Assembly (NCBI GenBank): GCA_041659605.1
Contig: JBAZXW010000001.1
Coordinates: 248,001 to 312,000 of the forward strand
Length of the DNA: 64,000 nt
Direction: 5' to 3'
Source: Solimonas sp041659605
Lineage (GTDB): Bacteria > Pseudomonadota > Gammaproteobacteria > Nevskiales > Nevskiaceae
Within the stretch, counting starts at the first letter, position 1. Every line of letters begins with the position of its first letter. Both the position numbers and the translations under genes were made by a program. This document shows positions 36,762 through 45,985 of this stretch, piece by piece. The notes beneath the pieces are model-generated. The model ran no database searches, had not been told where the DNA came from, and saw nothing but the letters and a program-made list of their open reading frames with translations.

Positions 36762-36805
36762 GATAATGGGCGCGCATTATGCGGCGCCCCTCCGTCACGC
36801 GCCAA
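36762..36805. promoter_or_regulatory. Divergent overlapping promoters of prmB and the SCO1 gene
   Basis: The palindrome ATAATG-GGCGCG-CATTAT (36763-36780) holds a -10 for each direction: GATAAT (36762-36767) rightward and CATAAT (36781-36776) leftward. The leftward one has TTGGCG (36805-36800) 18 bp upstream. The two promoters cannot easily be occupied together. Confidence 0.5.
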
Positions 36806-37480
36806 CGAAAAACGAGCCTGAACGTGCCCCCCAGCACCTCCGAACCGACTTTGCGGAACCGAAACACCCTGCTGATCCTGGTCGCTGCGCTGGCTGCGAT
36901 CGCAGGCCTGCTGGTTGCTGCGTTCCTGCGTGCGCCCGACCTGCCGGCGATCGGCTCCGGCACGCTGCTGCAAGCACCGCGCGCCCTGCCCGCGTTCGCG
37001 CTGCTCGACGAGAACGCCCAGCCTTTCACCAACCAGAATCTGCAAGGGCACTGGACTCTCATCTTTCCGGGCTTCACCTACTGTCCGGACGTGTGTCCGA
37101 CGACGCTCGGACTGCTCAAGAACGTCGAAGCGCAACTCGGCGCCAAGGCACAAGGCCTGCAGGTCGTGCTGTTCTCGGTCGATCCCGAACGCGACACGCC
37201 GGAAGCGCTGAATCGATACGTGCGCTTCTTCAGTCCGCGCTTCAAGGCGGCCACGACCGCCGAGCCGGCGCTCAAAGCCTTCGCCCAGGCGCTGGGCATC
37301 GCCTACGTCAAGGTTCCGGGCGAAACTTCCATTGATGGGGCCGACAGCTACACGATGGATCATTCCGCGGCGCTGGTGCTGGTCAACCCGCGCGGCGAGC
37401 TCGCCGGGTACTTCACGCCGCCACTGAGCGCCGATGCGCTGGTCCGCGACCTGGGCCGCGTCATGGAACAAGCCTCATGA
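36779..37480 (+). CDS. SCO1/SenC copper-delivery protein
   Basis: Thioredoxin-fold protein that helps load the CuA site of cytochrome c oxidase. 233 aa with one N-terminal membrane anchor (about residues 31-50), the copper-binding CPDVC (Cys102, Cys106) and His195 (DHSAALVL). It faces the periplasm. It overlaps the following PCuAC gene by 4 nt (ATGA). The start at 36779 is only a few bases after the predicted transcription start; a GTG at 36824 is the alternative. Confidence 0.95.
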   Translation: MRRPSVTRQRKTSLNVPPSTSEPTLRNRNTLLILVAALAAIAGLLVAAFLRAPDLPAIGSGTLLQAPRALPAFALLDENAQPFTNQNLQGHWTLIFPGFTYCPDVCPTTLGLLKNVEAQLGAKAQGLQVVLFSVDPERDTPEALNRYVRFFSPRFKAATTAEPALKAFAQALGIAYVKVPGETSIDGADSYTMDHSAALVLVNPRGELAGYFTPPLSADALVRDLGRVMEQAS

Positions 37481-37911
37481 GGCTCGCGCCGATCCTGATC
37501 GGAGTCCTGCTCGGCGCCGCTTCGCTGTCCGCCTGCGGCGAGCCGTCCACAGCGCTGGCCGCCGAGGACGCATGGATTCGCGCCGCACCGCCCGGGGCAC
37601 ACGTCATGGCGGGATACGTGCGCCTGGTGAACCGCAGCGACCTGCCAATCCGCTGCGACGGCGCGAACGGAACGGACTTCGGCGCGATCGAGATCCATCG
37701 CACACAGATCGAGGACGGGCAATCGCAGATGCTGCGCGACCAGGTCGTCGAGATTCCGGCGCGGGGTAGCGCTGCATTGGCACCGGGCGGCTATCATCTG
37801 ATGCTGTTCCGCCCGCAGCGACCGCTCGCACCCGGCAACCGCAGCTCGCTCACGCTGATCTGCGGAGAACACCAGCTGACCACCGAATTCACCGTGCGTA
37901 CCGCGGACTGA
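37477..37911 (+). CDS. PCu(A)C-type periplasmic copper chaperone (lipoprotein)
   Basis: 144-aa copper chaperone that brings Cu(I) to the CuA site or to SCO. The family motif H-X10-M-X21-H-X-M is complete: His74, Met85, His107 and Met109. The N-terminal signal ends in a lipobox (LSAC, Cys20), so the mature protein should be a lipoprotein. Coupled to the SCO1 gene by an ATGA overlap, as in many proteobacteria. No cytochrome oxidase genes are in the window. Confidence 0.93.
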   Translation: MRLAPILIGVLLGAASLSACGEPSTALAAEDAWIRAAPPGAHVMAGYVRLVNRSDLPIRCDGANGTDFGAIEIHRTQIEDGQSQMLRDQVVEIPARGSAALAPGGYHLMLFRPQRPLAPGNRSSLTLICGEHQLTTEFTVRTAD

Positions 37912-37922
37912 CCTCATCGACC

Positions 37923-38810
37923 ATGGCCAAGACCGATACCGACGCCACCCGCCGCGACCGCGCCTTCGCCCTGCTGCAACAACTGCTGCCGACGCGCTGG
38001 CTGTCGACACTGGTGTTCCGCCTCACGCAGATCCGCCACACCGGGTTCAAGAACGCGCTGATCCGGCTCTTCCTGCGCGGATTCACGATCGACCTCTCCG
38101 ATGCGGAGTTCGCGATTCCGGAGAACTACGACAGCTTCAATCACTTCTTCACCCGCGCGCTCAAGCCGGGCGCGCGCCCGCTCGCCCCCGATCCGCAGGC
38201 GCTGCTGAGCCCGGTGGACGGCACCGTCAGCCAGTTCGGCGAGATCCGCGACGGCCGCATCTTCCAGGCCAAGGGTCATGACTACTCGGTGCTGGAATTG
38301 CTCGGCGGCGATGCCGACGCCGCGCAGACCTTCATGAATGGCCGCTTCTGCACGATCTATCTCGCGCCGTACAACTACCACCGCATTCACATGCCGATCG
38401 AAGGGCGCCTGCGCAAATGGTCCTACGTGCCCGGCCGCCTGTTCAGCGTCAACGCGGCGACCGCGCGTGCGCTGCCCCGGCTGTTCGCGCGCAACGAGCG
38501 GCTGAACGCAATCTTCGACACTGACGCCGGTGCGTTCGGCTTGACGATGGTCGGCGCGCTGTTCGTCGGCTCGCTCGAAACCGTGTGGGCCGGACTCGTG
38601 ACGCCGCCGCACCAGCGCGGCGAACCGGCGCATTACCAGCCGATGAATCCGGTGATCCTCAGTCGCGGGGAGGAGTTCGGGCGCTTCAACATGGGCTCGA
38701 CGGTGATCCTGCTCGCCGCACCCGATGCCGTCGATTTCGATCCGGCGCTCGCGCCCGGCAAGCCGCTGCGCATGGGCGAGGCCATCGGCCTCCGGCGCCT
38801 GCGGGCCTGA
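37923..38810 (+). CDS. psd: Phosphatidylserine decarboxylase proenzyme
   Basis: Inner-membrane enzyme making phosphatidylethanolamine. Proenzyme of 295 aa that cleaves itself at Gly258-Ser259 (MGST, where E. coli has LGST) to create the pyruvoyl group. Other marks are LLSPVDGTVSQFGEI (catalytic Asp99), the NYHRIHMPIEG stretch with the active-site His, and FVGSLETVW. It follows the PCuAC gene by 11 nt. Confidence 0.97.
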   Translation: MAKTDTDATRRDRAFALLQQLLPTRWLSTLVFRLTQIRHTGFKNALIRLFLRGFTIDLSDAEFAIPENYDSFNHFFTRALKPGARPLAPDPQALLSPVDGTVSQFGEIRDGRIFQAKGHDYSVLELLGGDADAAQTFMNGRFCTIYLAPYNYHRIHMPIEGRLRKWSYVPGRLFSVNAATARALPRLFARNERLNAIFDTDAGAFGLTMVGALFVGSLETVWAGLVTPPHQRGEPAHYQPMNPVILSRGEEFGRFNMGSTVILLAAPDAVDFDPALAPGKPLRMGEAIGLRRLRA

Positions 38811-38884
38811 GCGGGCCTGAGCCGATCTGGACGAACCTTCCGCGTATCGCCTGCTCTAATACGGCCCAACCGTCCGATCGATCC

Positions 38885-40369
38885 ATGCAAAGAGTCCTCA
38901 GCACCGCCGCGGTGATTCTGTTGTCCGCGTCCGCCGCCCTCGCGGTGCCGCCGTCGGCGCTCGACCTGCCGCAGATCGGCGAGCCGGCCGACAACACGCT
39001 GTCGCCGATGCAGGAAAAGCAGCTCGGCGCGCGCGTCATGTCGCAGCTCTACGGCGGCGGCTATATCCTTGAAGATCCCGAAATCACCGACTACATCTCG
39101 ACGGCCGGCTGGAAGCTCGCGGCCGCGAGCGCCACGACGCCGCCGGCGCTGACGTTCTTCGTCGTCAACGACTCGCGCATCAACGCGTTCGCCCTGCCCG
39201 GCGGCTTCATCGGCTTCAATGCCGGCCTGCTGCTGGCCGCGGACCACGAGAGCGAGGTCGCCGGAGTCATGGGACACGAGCTGGCGCACGTGACGCAGCG
39301 GCACATCGCCCGCACCGCAGAGGACACCGAAGTCGCCAATGTCGCCACCTGGCTCGCGGTGATTGCCGCGATCATCGCCGGGTCCGCGGACCCGGACGTC
39401 GTCATCGGCGCGCTCTCGCTCGGGCAGACGCTGAGCTACCAGCGGCAGGTCACCTACACGCGCGCCCACGAACAGGAAGCGGACCGCATCGGCATCCAGA
39501 CCATGTCCAAGGCCGGCTTCGACCCTGTAAGCATGTCGACCTTTTTCCAGAAGCTGGAACAGCAGTCGCGCCTCTACGGCACCGGCGTTCCGGAAATCCT
39601 GCGCACCCATCCGCTGAACACCAACCGCGTCGCCGAAGCGCGCGCCCGTGCTGCGGAGATGCCGGCGGTGAAGCGCGACGATCCCCTCGAATTCGGCCTG
39701 ATGCGCGCACGCGCGCGCGTGCTGTCCGCCGAACGTCCCAGCCTCGCCGTGGACCATTTCGCCGGCAAGCTCGAGGCCGGCCAGGAAAGTGCCGAGAACC
39801 GCTACGGTCTTGCGCTGGCCTTGACCGAGTTGGGCCAGTACACGCGGGCGCTCGAAACGCTGGCGCCACTGTCCGCGCAGTATCCCAAGCAGGTCAACGT
39901 GCAGATGCTCGGCGGCAGACTGCAGATGCTCACCGGCGACTCGGCGAAGGGACTGGCGACGCTCGAACGCATGATCCGCACTTACCCGCGCTACGCGCCG
40001 GCGATTCTGGGCTACGCCGAAGGCCTGATGGCCGATCATCGTCCGGAAGATGCGCGGCAGGCGCTGCTGTCGCACGAACAGGCACTGGGCGTGCAGCTGC
40101 AGACCTACAGCCTGCTCGCACAGGCCGCGCGCGAGAGCGGAAACATGGTCGAAGCCTCGTACCAGATGGCCAGTTTCCTGTTCCTGCGCGGCGATGCAGG
40201 CAACGCCCTGGCACAGCTCGACGCCGGCCTGCGGCTGCCGGAGCTCGACGCCAAGCAGCGCGCACGCCTGCTGGCCAAGCGCAAGGAAGTGCGCGAAACC
40301 CTGCCCGACAACTGGCGCCCGCCCAGCGAGCGCGGACGCGCCAACGCCTCGGCGCTGCGCCTTCCGTAG
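38885..40369 (+). CDS. bepA: M48 metalloprotease with TPR repeats, BepA-like
   Basis: Periplasmic chaperone/protease of outer-membrane assembly (LptD maturation in E. coli). 494 aa: signal peptide (cleavage near ALA-VPP, residue 20), zinc protease domain with HELAH (His131, Glu132, His135) and the third ligand Glu198 in HEQEADRIG, then a C-terminal TPR region (about 285-470). The stop codon TAG lies in a palindrome shared with the convergent epimerase gene. A -10-like TAATAC is at 38857-38862. Confidence 0.93.
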   Translation: MQRVLSTAAVILLSASAALAVPPSALDLPQIGEPADNTLSPMQEKQLGARVMSQLYGGGYILEDPEITDYISTAGWKLAAASATTPPALTFFVVNDSRINAFALPGGFIGFNAGLLLAADHESEVAGVMGHELAHVTQRHIARTAEDTEVANVATWLAVIAAIIAGSADPDVVIGALSLGQTLSYQRQVTYTRAHEQEADRIGIQTMSKAGFDPVSMSTFFQKLEQQSRLYGTGVPEILRTHPLNTNRVAEARARAAEMPAVKRDDPLEFGLMRARARVLSAERPSLAVDHFAGKLEAGQESAENRYGLALALTELGQYTRALETLAPLSAQYPKQVNVQMLGGRLQMLTGDSAKGLATLERMIRTYPRYAPAILGYAEGLMADHRPEDARQALLSHEQALGVQLQTYSLLAQAARESGNMVEASYQMASFLFLRGDAGNALAQLDAGLRLPELDAKQRARLLAKRKEVRETLPDNWRPPSERGRANASALRLP

Positions 40370-40406
40370 GGCGGCCCGTGGCCGCCGGCGGCACGGCCCG
40401 CCCTAC
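40366..40406. repeat. Palindrome supplying both stop codons of bepA and the epimerase gene
   Basis: The 14-nt ends 40366-40379 and 40393-40406 are inverted with one mismatch, and the centre GCCGCCGGCGGC is self-complementary. The outer GTAGGG on each strand gives the TAG stop of each convergent gene (40367-40369 and 40405-40403). It may also serve as a two-way terminator, although no T-run follows. Confidence 0.85.
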
Positions 40407-41386
40407 AGCAGGCCGGCCGAGCGCATCCAGTCGCGGCAGTCGCGGACCATCTCGTCGAGCGGCTTGGGGCAATAGCCGAGCTCTTTCTGCGCTTTCGTGC
40501 TGTGGCAGTAGAAGTTCTGCGCCAGCAATGCGACAGCATCGTGGGTGATGTCCGGCTCGCGACCGAACATCGGCGCGATCCATTCCTCGACGAAGGCATA
40601 GGCGTTGAGCACCCCCGGATGCACCGCCATGACCCGGCGCCGCACCCCGAGTGCATCGGCAATCGCCTTGGCCAGGCCGACATAGCTGGCCTGCGCTCCG
40701 CCCAGCAGGTAGTTGTGACCGATCTGGCCGCGCTCCGCCGCCGCAATCTGCGCCCGCGCGACTTCCTGCACGTGGCAGAAGCTTCCGCCGCCGGGCGGAA
40801 CCGCCGGCAGGCGCCCCTGCTTCACCAGCCGGAACATGCGCGCCCAGCTGCTGGTGTCGTAGCGGCCGATCATGTTCGCGGGGTTGAGAATCACGGCGCG
40901 CAAGCCGCTGCTGATGCCCTTGCGCACCTCGCGTTCGGACAGCGCCTTGCTGCGGATGTAGTTGATCGGCACGGCGCTGCCGCGGGTCGGCGTCTCCTCG
41001 GTGATCGTGCCGCCGTGCAGGCCGTAGGCGACGATGCTCGACGTGTGCACCAGCCGCTTCGCACCCGCCTCCAGCGCCGCGCGCACGATGTTGCGCGTGC
41101 CGCGGACATTGACCTTGGTCTGTTCAACCTGCGCGCGCCCCCACAGGCTGGTGTTGCCGGCGACATGAAACACGCAGTCGACGTTGCGCGGCATGAGATT
41201 CTTGAGCGAGCGCACGTCGGTCACGTCGCCGACGACACGGCCGACGCCGCGAAACCGATCGAGGCCGCTCAGGTCGGAGCTTGCGCGATGCAGGGCGATG
41301 ACGTCCCAGCCCTGCTGACGCAGAGCTTCCACCAGATTGAGCCCCACGAATCCGGTGGCTCCGGTGACGAACGCCGTCTTCGCCAA
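40403..41386 (-). CDS. NAD(P)-dependent epimerase/dehydratase (extended SDR)
   Basis: 327-aa extended short-chain dehydrogenase. The NAD loop is VTGATGFVGLNLVEALRQQG (residues 7-26), catalytic Ser lies in HTSSIVAYG, and YIRSK matches YxxxK. The sequence resembles the sugar-epimerase and dihydroflavonol-reductase-like group (HpnA-type), but the substrate cannot be told. No surface-polysaccharide cluster is nearby. It is the last gene of the serC-to-lapB strand block and may be co-transcribed after lapB (83-nt gap). Confidence 0.85.
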   Translation of the reverse strand: MAKTAFVTGATGFVGLNLVEALRQQGWDVIALHRASSDLSGLDRFRGVGRVVGDVTDVRSLKNLMPRNVDCVFHVAGNTSLWGRAQVEQTKVNVRGTRNIVRAALEAGAKRLVHTSSIVAYGLHGGTITEETPTRGSAVPINYIRSKALSEREVRKGISSGLRAVILNPANMIGRYDTSSWARMFRLVKQGRLPAVPPGGGSFCHVQEVARAQIAAAERGQIGHNYLLGGAQASYVGLAKAIADALGVRRRVMAVHPGVLNAYAFVEEWIAPMFGREPDITHDAVALLAQNFYCHSTKAQKELGYCPKPLDEMVRDCRDWMRSAGLL

Positions 41387-41469
41387 GCTGCTCTCCTCTT
41401 CGCACCCGGTCGAGGTTACTGCAGTGTACCCAATGCGGCCCCCTGTCAGGACCGGTCATGCAGGATCGG

Positions 41470-42639
41470 TCACGCGCGCAGCACGTCGTCCGCCGGTGCG
41501 GTCGTTCCCCAGTGCTTGCAGCCCGGGCATTGCCAGAACATCTGCCTCGGACTGAATCCGCAGTTGCTGCACTGATACTTCGGCGTCGTTTCCATGAGCT
41601 TGAGCAGCGCCTTGCGCAGGCTGGCCGCCGGGCGCCCGAGGCCGGAAGCGACCACGTTGGGCTGGCCCTCCAGCGCCTCCAGAAATTCAGCCAGGACCGC
41701 GCGGCTTGGCCGGCTTTCAAGACTCTGCGCGAGGTGATCCAGCGGATCGACGCCGGTTTCAGCCAGCAGCCGCGCCTCGGCGACGAACGGCAGGCTGCTC
41801 GACGACATCTCCTTGGCATCCTTGAGAAACAGCAGATATCCATCGCGGTCGTCGTTGGCCGCGAAACAACGCTGCAGCGGCTCGATGACGTCGGCAAGGA
41901 AACGTGGATCGCGCTCGAAGGCCTTGAGATAGGCACGCGCCGCAGCCGCCGGATCGCCGCCGGCCTCGTGCAGTTCGCCGAGCATCAGGTTCGCGCGTAC
42001 GCAGCTGCGATCCTCGTCCAGAGCCTGCTGCGCCAGCTTGATCGCTTCGTCAGGGCGCTTGGCCTTCCGCGCCTCGTCGGCCAGTTCGCAGAAATATTGG
42101 GCGATGGACGCGCTCTGCGATTCGCCCTTTAACGCCTGCAGGCGCCGCGCCGCCTCGATCGCCGGGCGCCACTCACGCGCCTGCTCATGAATCGTGCGAA
42201 TCGCCTCGATCGATTCGACGGCGTGCGCACCCTGCTCGCTCAACTGTCCGAACAGCTCTTCGGCGCGATCCATCACGCCGGCCGTCATGTAGTCCTGCGC
42301 CAGCTCGTAACGCGCCTGCATCTGCAAGGCCGGCGCCAACCCGCCGCGCGTCACCAGCGCCTCATGAACGCGCAAGGCGCGGTCGACTTCGCCGCGCTTG
42401 CGGAACATGCGTCCCAGCGTCAGGTGCAGCTCGACAGTCGAAGGATCGATTTCGGCGGCGGTGCTGAGCGCCGCGATCGCCTGATCGGGATCGTCCGAGG
42501 CCAGCTGGCTGATCAGGCCGCCCAGCTGCTCGCCGCTGATCGATGCCGGCGCCGGCGCGCGGCTGCGGCGCCGGGCCAGGGCCCAGCCCAATGCAATCCC
42601 GAGCGGCAGCAGCAACCAGGGAAACAGCTGATCAAGCAC
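41470..42639 (-). CDS. lapB: Lipopolysaccharide assembly protein B
   Basis: Inner-membrane TPR protein that controls LpxC breakdown and lipopolysaccharide assembly. 389 aa, equal to E. coli LapB: N-terminal anchor (LFPWLLLPLGIALGWALARRR), about nine TPR repeats, and a C-terminal rubredoxin-type zinc site with Cys357, Cys360, Cys371 and Cys374. I chose the GTG at 42639 (V/M-LDQLFPW) because the N-terminus then matches the family; an ATG at 42726 would add an unlike Pro-rich piece encoded by intergenic hairpins. Follows lapA. Confidence 0.92.
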   Translation of the reverse strand: MLDQLFPWLLLPLGIALGWALARRRSRAPAPASISGEQLGGLISQLASDDPDQAIAALSTAAEIDPSTVELHLTLGRMFRKRGEVDRALRVHEALVTRGGLAPALQMQARYELAQDYMTAGVMDRAEELFGQLSEQGAHAVESIEAIRTIHEQAREWRPAIEAARRLQALKGESQSASIAQYFCELADEARKAKRPDEAIKLAQQALDEDRSCVRANLMLGELHEAGGDPAAAARAYLKAFERDPRFLADVIEPLQRCFAANDDRDGYLLFLKDAKEMSSSSLPFVAEARLLAETGVDPLDHLAQSLESRPSRAVLAEFLEALEGQPNVVASGLGRPAASLRKALLKLMETTPKYQCSNCGFSPRQMFWQCPGCKHWGTTAPADDVLRA

Positions 42640-42656
42640 TGTGAGCCCGGGGTTTC

Positions 42657-42712
42657 GGAGACTGCCGGCGGCAGTCTCCGCCGGGCGAACGCCTGGGGCT
42701 GGGGCCCCAGGC
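42657..42712. repeat. Two adjacent hairpins between lapA and lapB
   Basis: The first has perfect 10-bp arms (42657-42666 and 42670-42679) with a 3-nt loop. The second has 8-bp arms (42691-42698 and 42705-42712). No T-run follows either on the minus strand. They probably tune mRNA stability or the lapA:lapB ratio. Confidence 0.7.
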
Positions 42713-42735
42713 CGGCACGGCTGCAAGTTCTAGTA

Positions 42736-43047
42736 TCACGACTTACCCGTACCCGTTGATTCGGCCGTCACCGGCAGGTTACGAAGATTGCGCAACTCGA
42801 TTTCGTGCTCTCGGATCTGCCGCGTCATGCGGCGCACTTCGAGTCGCAGGCTCAGGATTCTTCCGGCGACCACCAGCAGCGTGAGGACGACGCCTGCGGA
42901 AAACGCAGCGATCAGCACGGCGATCAGCGGGATTTCCCACACGCCGAGCAAATAGTCGAAGCTCACCGGCTGCGCATTGAAATACCCGATCGAGGCACCC
43001 AGCACGAGCACCAGGATCAGTCCGGCCATCAGCACAATGCGCGTCAT
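42736..43047 (-). CDS. lapA: Lipopolysaccharide assembly protein A domain protein
   Basis: 103-aa inner-membrane protein of the LapA/DUF1049 family: two membrane helices (about 3-22 and 38-60, the second following the family-typical FDYLLGVWEIPLIAVLI) and a C-terminal coiled coil (LRLEVRRMTRQIREHEIELRNLRNL). Works with LapB in lipopolysaccharide control. The ATG at 43047 has GGAG upstream. It lies between ihfB and lapB, the usual order. Confidence 0.93.
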   Translation of the reverse strand: MTRIVLMAGLILVLVLGASIGYFNAQPVSFDYLLGVWEIPLIAVLIAAFSAGVVLTLLVVAGRILSLRLEVRRMTRQIREHEIELRNLRNLPVTAESTGTGKS

Positions 43048-43060
43048 CGCAGCTCCAGGC

Positions 43061-43387
43061 TCACTCGGCTTCATCCGCAGCGCTGATGATCGGCTTGCCT
43101 TCGCTTGCGCTCAAGTTCACCCGCTCGCGCATCTCCTTGCCCGGCTTGAAGTGCGGCACGCGCTTGGGCGGGATCGTCACCGGGGCGCCGGTCTTCGGAT
43201 TGCGCCCGACTCGCGCAGGCCGGTGATGCAGAGAAAAACTGCCGAACCCGCGAATCTCGACGCGTTCGTCGCGCGCCAGTGCGTTGCTGATCTGGTCGAG
43301 CACCAGCTTCACCGCCAGCTCCACATCCTTGTACATCAGGTGGGCCTGGCGCGTGGCGAGCCGCTCGATCAGTTCGGATTTGGTCAT
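43061..43387 (-). CDS. ihfB: Integration host factor subunit beta
   Basis: DNA-bending HU/IHF-family subunit, 108 aa. MTKSELIERLA start, EIRGFGSFSLHHRPARVGRNPKTG containing the intercalating Pro and the DNA-arm, and a short acidic tail (ISAADEAE) longer than in E. coli. It lies downstream of rpsA, after the rpsA terminator, so it probably has its own promoter. Confidence 0.97.
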   Translation of the reverse strand: MTKSELIERLATRQAHLMYKDVELAVKLVLDQISNALARDERVEIRGFGSFSLHHRPARVGRNPKTGAPVTIPPKRVPHFKPGKEMRERVNLSASEGKPIISAADEAE

Positions 43388-43428
43388 GACGCTGGTGTTA
43401 TGGCGTTCGTATCAGCTTGAACCTTAAA

Positions 43429-43459
43429 GAAAAAAAAGAGGCCGCGCAAGCGCGGCCTC
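43429..43459 (-). terminator. Intrinsic terminator after rpsA
   Basis: On the minus strand the arms 43459-43450 and 43447-43438 pair over 9-10 bp and are followed by eight Ts (43437-43430). It lies 40 nt after the rpsA stop and separates rpsA from ihfB. Confidence 0.92.
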
Positions 43460-43499
43460 GAAAGTTTTTCCAACGTTTTCCGGGCGATACCGGAACAAC

Positions 43500-45179
<1,680 letters not shown>

Positions 45180-45203
45180 CTAATCACTCGTAAAGTTGAA
45201 CAT

Positions 45204-45225
45204 CCCCTCGCATCCTGCTCAGGGG
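45204..45225 (-). promoter_or_regulatory. Hairpin in the rpsA leader
   Basis: CCCCT/AGGGG arms (45225-45221 and 45208-45204 on the minus strand) lie 25-46 nt before the rpsA ATG. In E. coli, leader hairpins and the lack of a strong Shine-Dalgarno take part in S1 autocontrol; a like role here is inferred. Confidence 0.4.
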
Positions 45226-45292
45226 CCCGTCAAATGGAGATTGCCGACTGCACATCCATGTGAAGCCGGTCCGGTCTTGTTGGAGATGCGCG

Positions 45293-45982
45293 CTACGCCA
45301 AGCGGTGCCGCTGCAGCAGCGCTTCCACCTTCGACACCACGTCTTGGGGGGAAAGCCCTGTCGTATCAACCACTTCCGCGTCTTCGGCCGGTCTGAGCGG
45401 CGCGATGGGACGGTTGCGGTCGCGCTCGTCGCGGGCGCGAATCTCTTCGCAAAGGGGCGCGAGTGTAGCCTGTATACCCTTAGCGCTCAACTGCTTGAGT
45501 CGGCGTTGCGCGCGTTCTTCGGGGCTCGCGTCCATGAAGATCTTGAGCACCGCGTCCGCAAACACGATCGTGCCCATGTCACGGCCGTCTGCGATCAGCC
45601 CGGGCGCCCGGCGGAAGTCCTTCTGACGCTGCAGCAGCGCGGCGCGCACCGCCGGCACCGCCGCAATCAGGGACGCCAGTGCGCCGGTCGACTCCTTGCG
45701 CAGGTCATGCGTCCAGTTCTCGCCGCCGACCAGGATCGCTTCGTCGTCTTCGGTGGAGCCCTCGAAACGGATATCGAGCGTCGGCGCCAGCACCGCGACC
45801 GCTGCCTCGTCGTGCAGATCGATACCGCGCCGGTGCGCGGTCAGGGCCAGGATGCGATACAACGCGCCGCTGTCGAGCCGGTGCCAGCCTGGCAGGCGCT
45901 GCGTGAGCCAGCGCGTGACCAGACCCTTGCCGACGCCGCTGGGGCCGTCGACGGCAATAACGGGGACGTGGGGCTTCGGCAT
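45293..45982 (-). CDS. cmk: Cytidylate kinase
   Basis: Phosphorylates CMP and dCMP. 229 aa with P-loop GPSGVGKG near the N-terminus, LDSGALYRI at the CMP site, and the DGRDMGTIVF motif. It starts 3 nt after the aroA stop and precedes rpsA, as in most gammaproteobacteria. Confidence 0.97.
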   Translation of the reverse strand: MPKPHVPVIAVDGPSGVGKGLVTRWLTQRLPGWHRLDSGALYRILALTAHRRGIDLHDEAAVAVLAPTLDIRFEGSTEDDEAILVGGENWTHDLRKESTGALASLIAAVPAVRAALLQRQKDFRRAPGLIADGRDMGTIVFADAVLKIFMDASPEERAQRRLKQLSAKGIQATLAPLCEEIRARDERDRNRPIAPLRPAEDAEVVDTTGLSPQDVVSKVEALLQRHRLA

Positions 45983-45985
45983 GGG

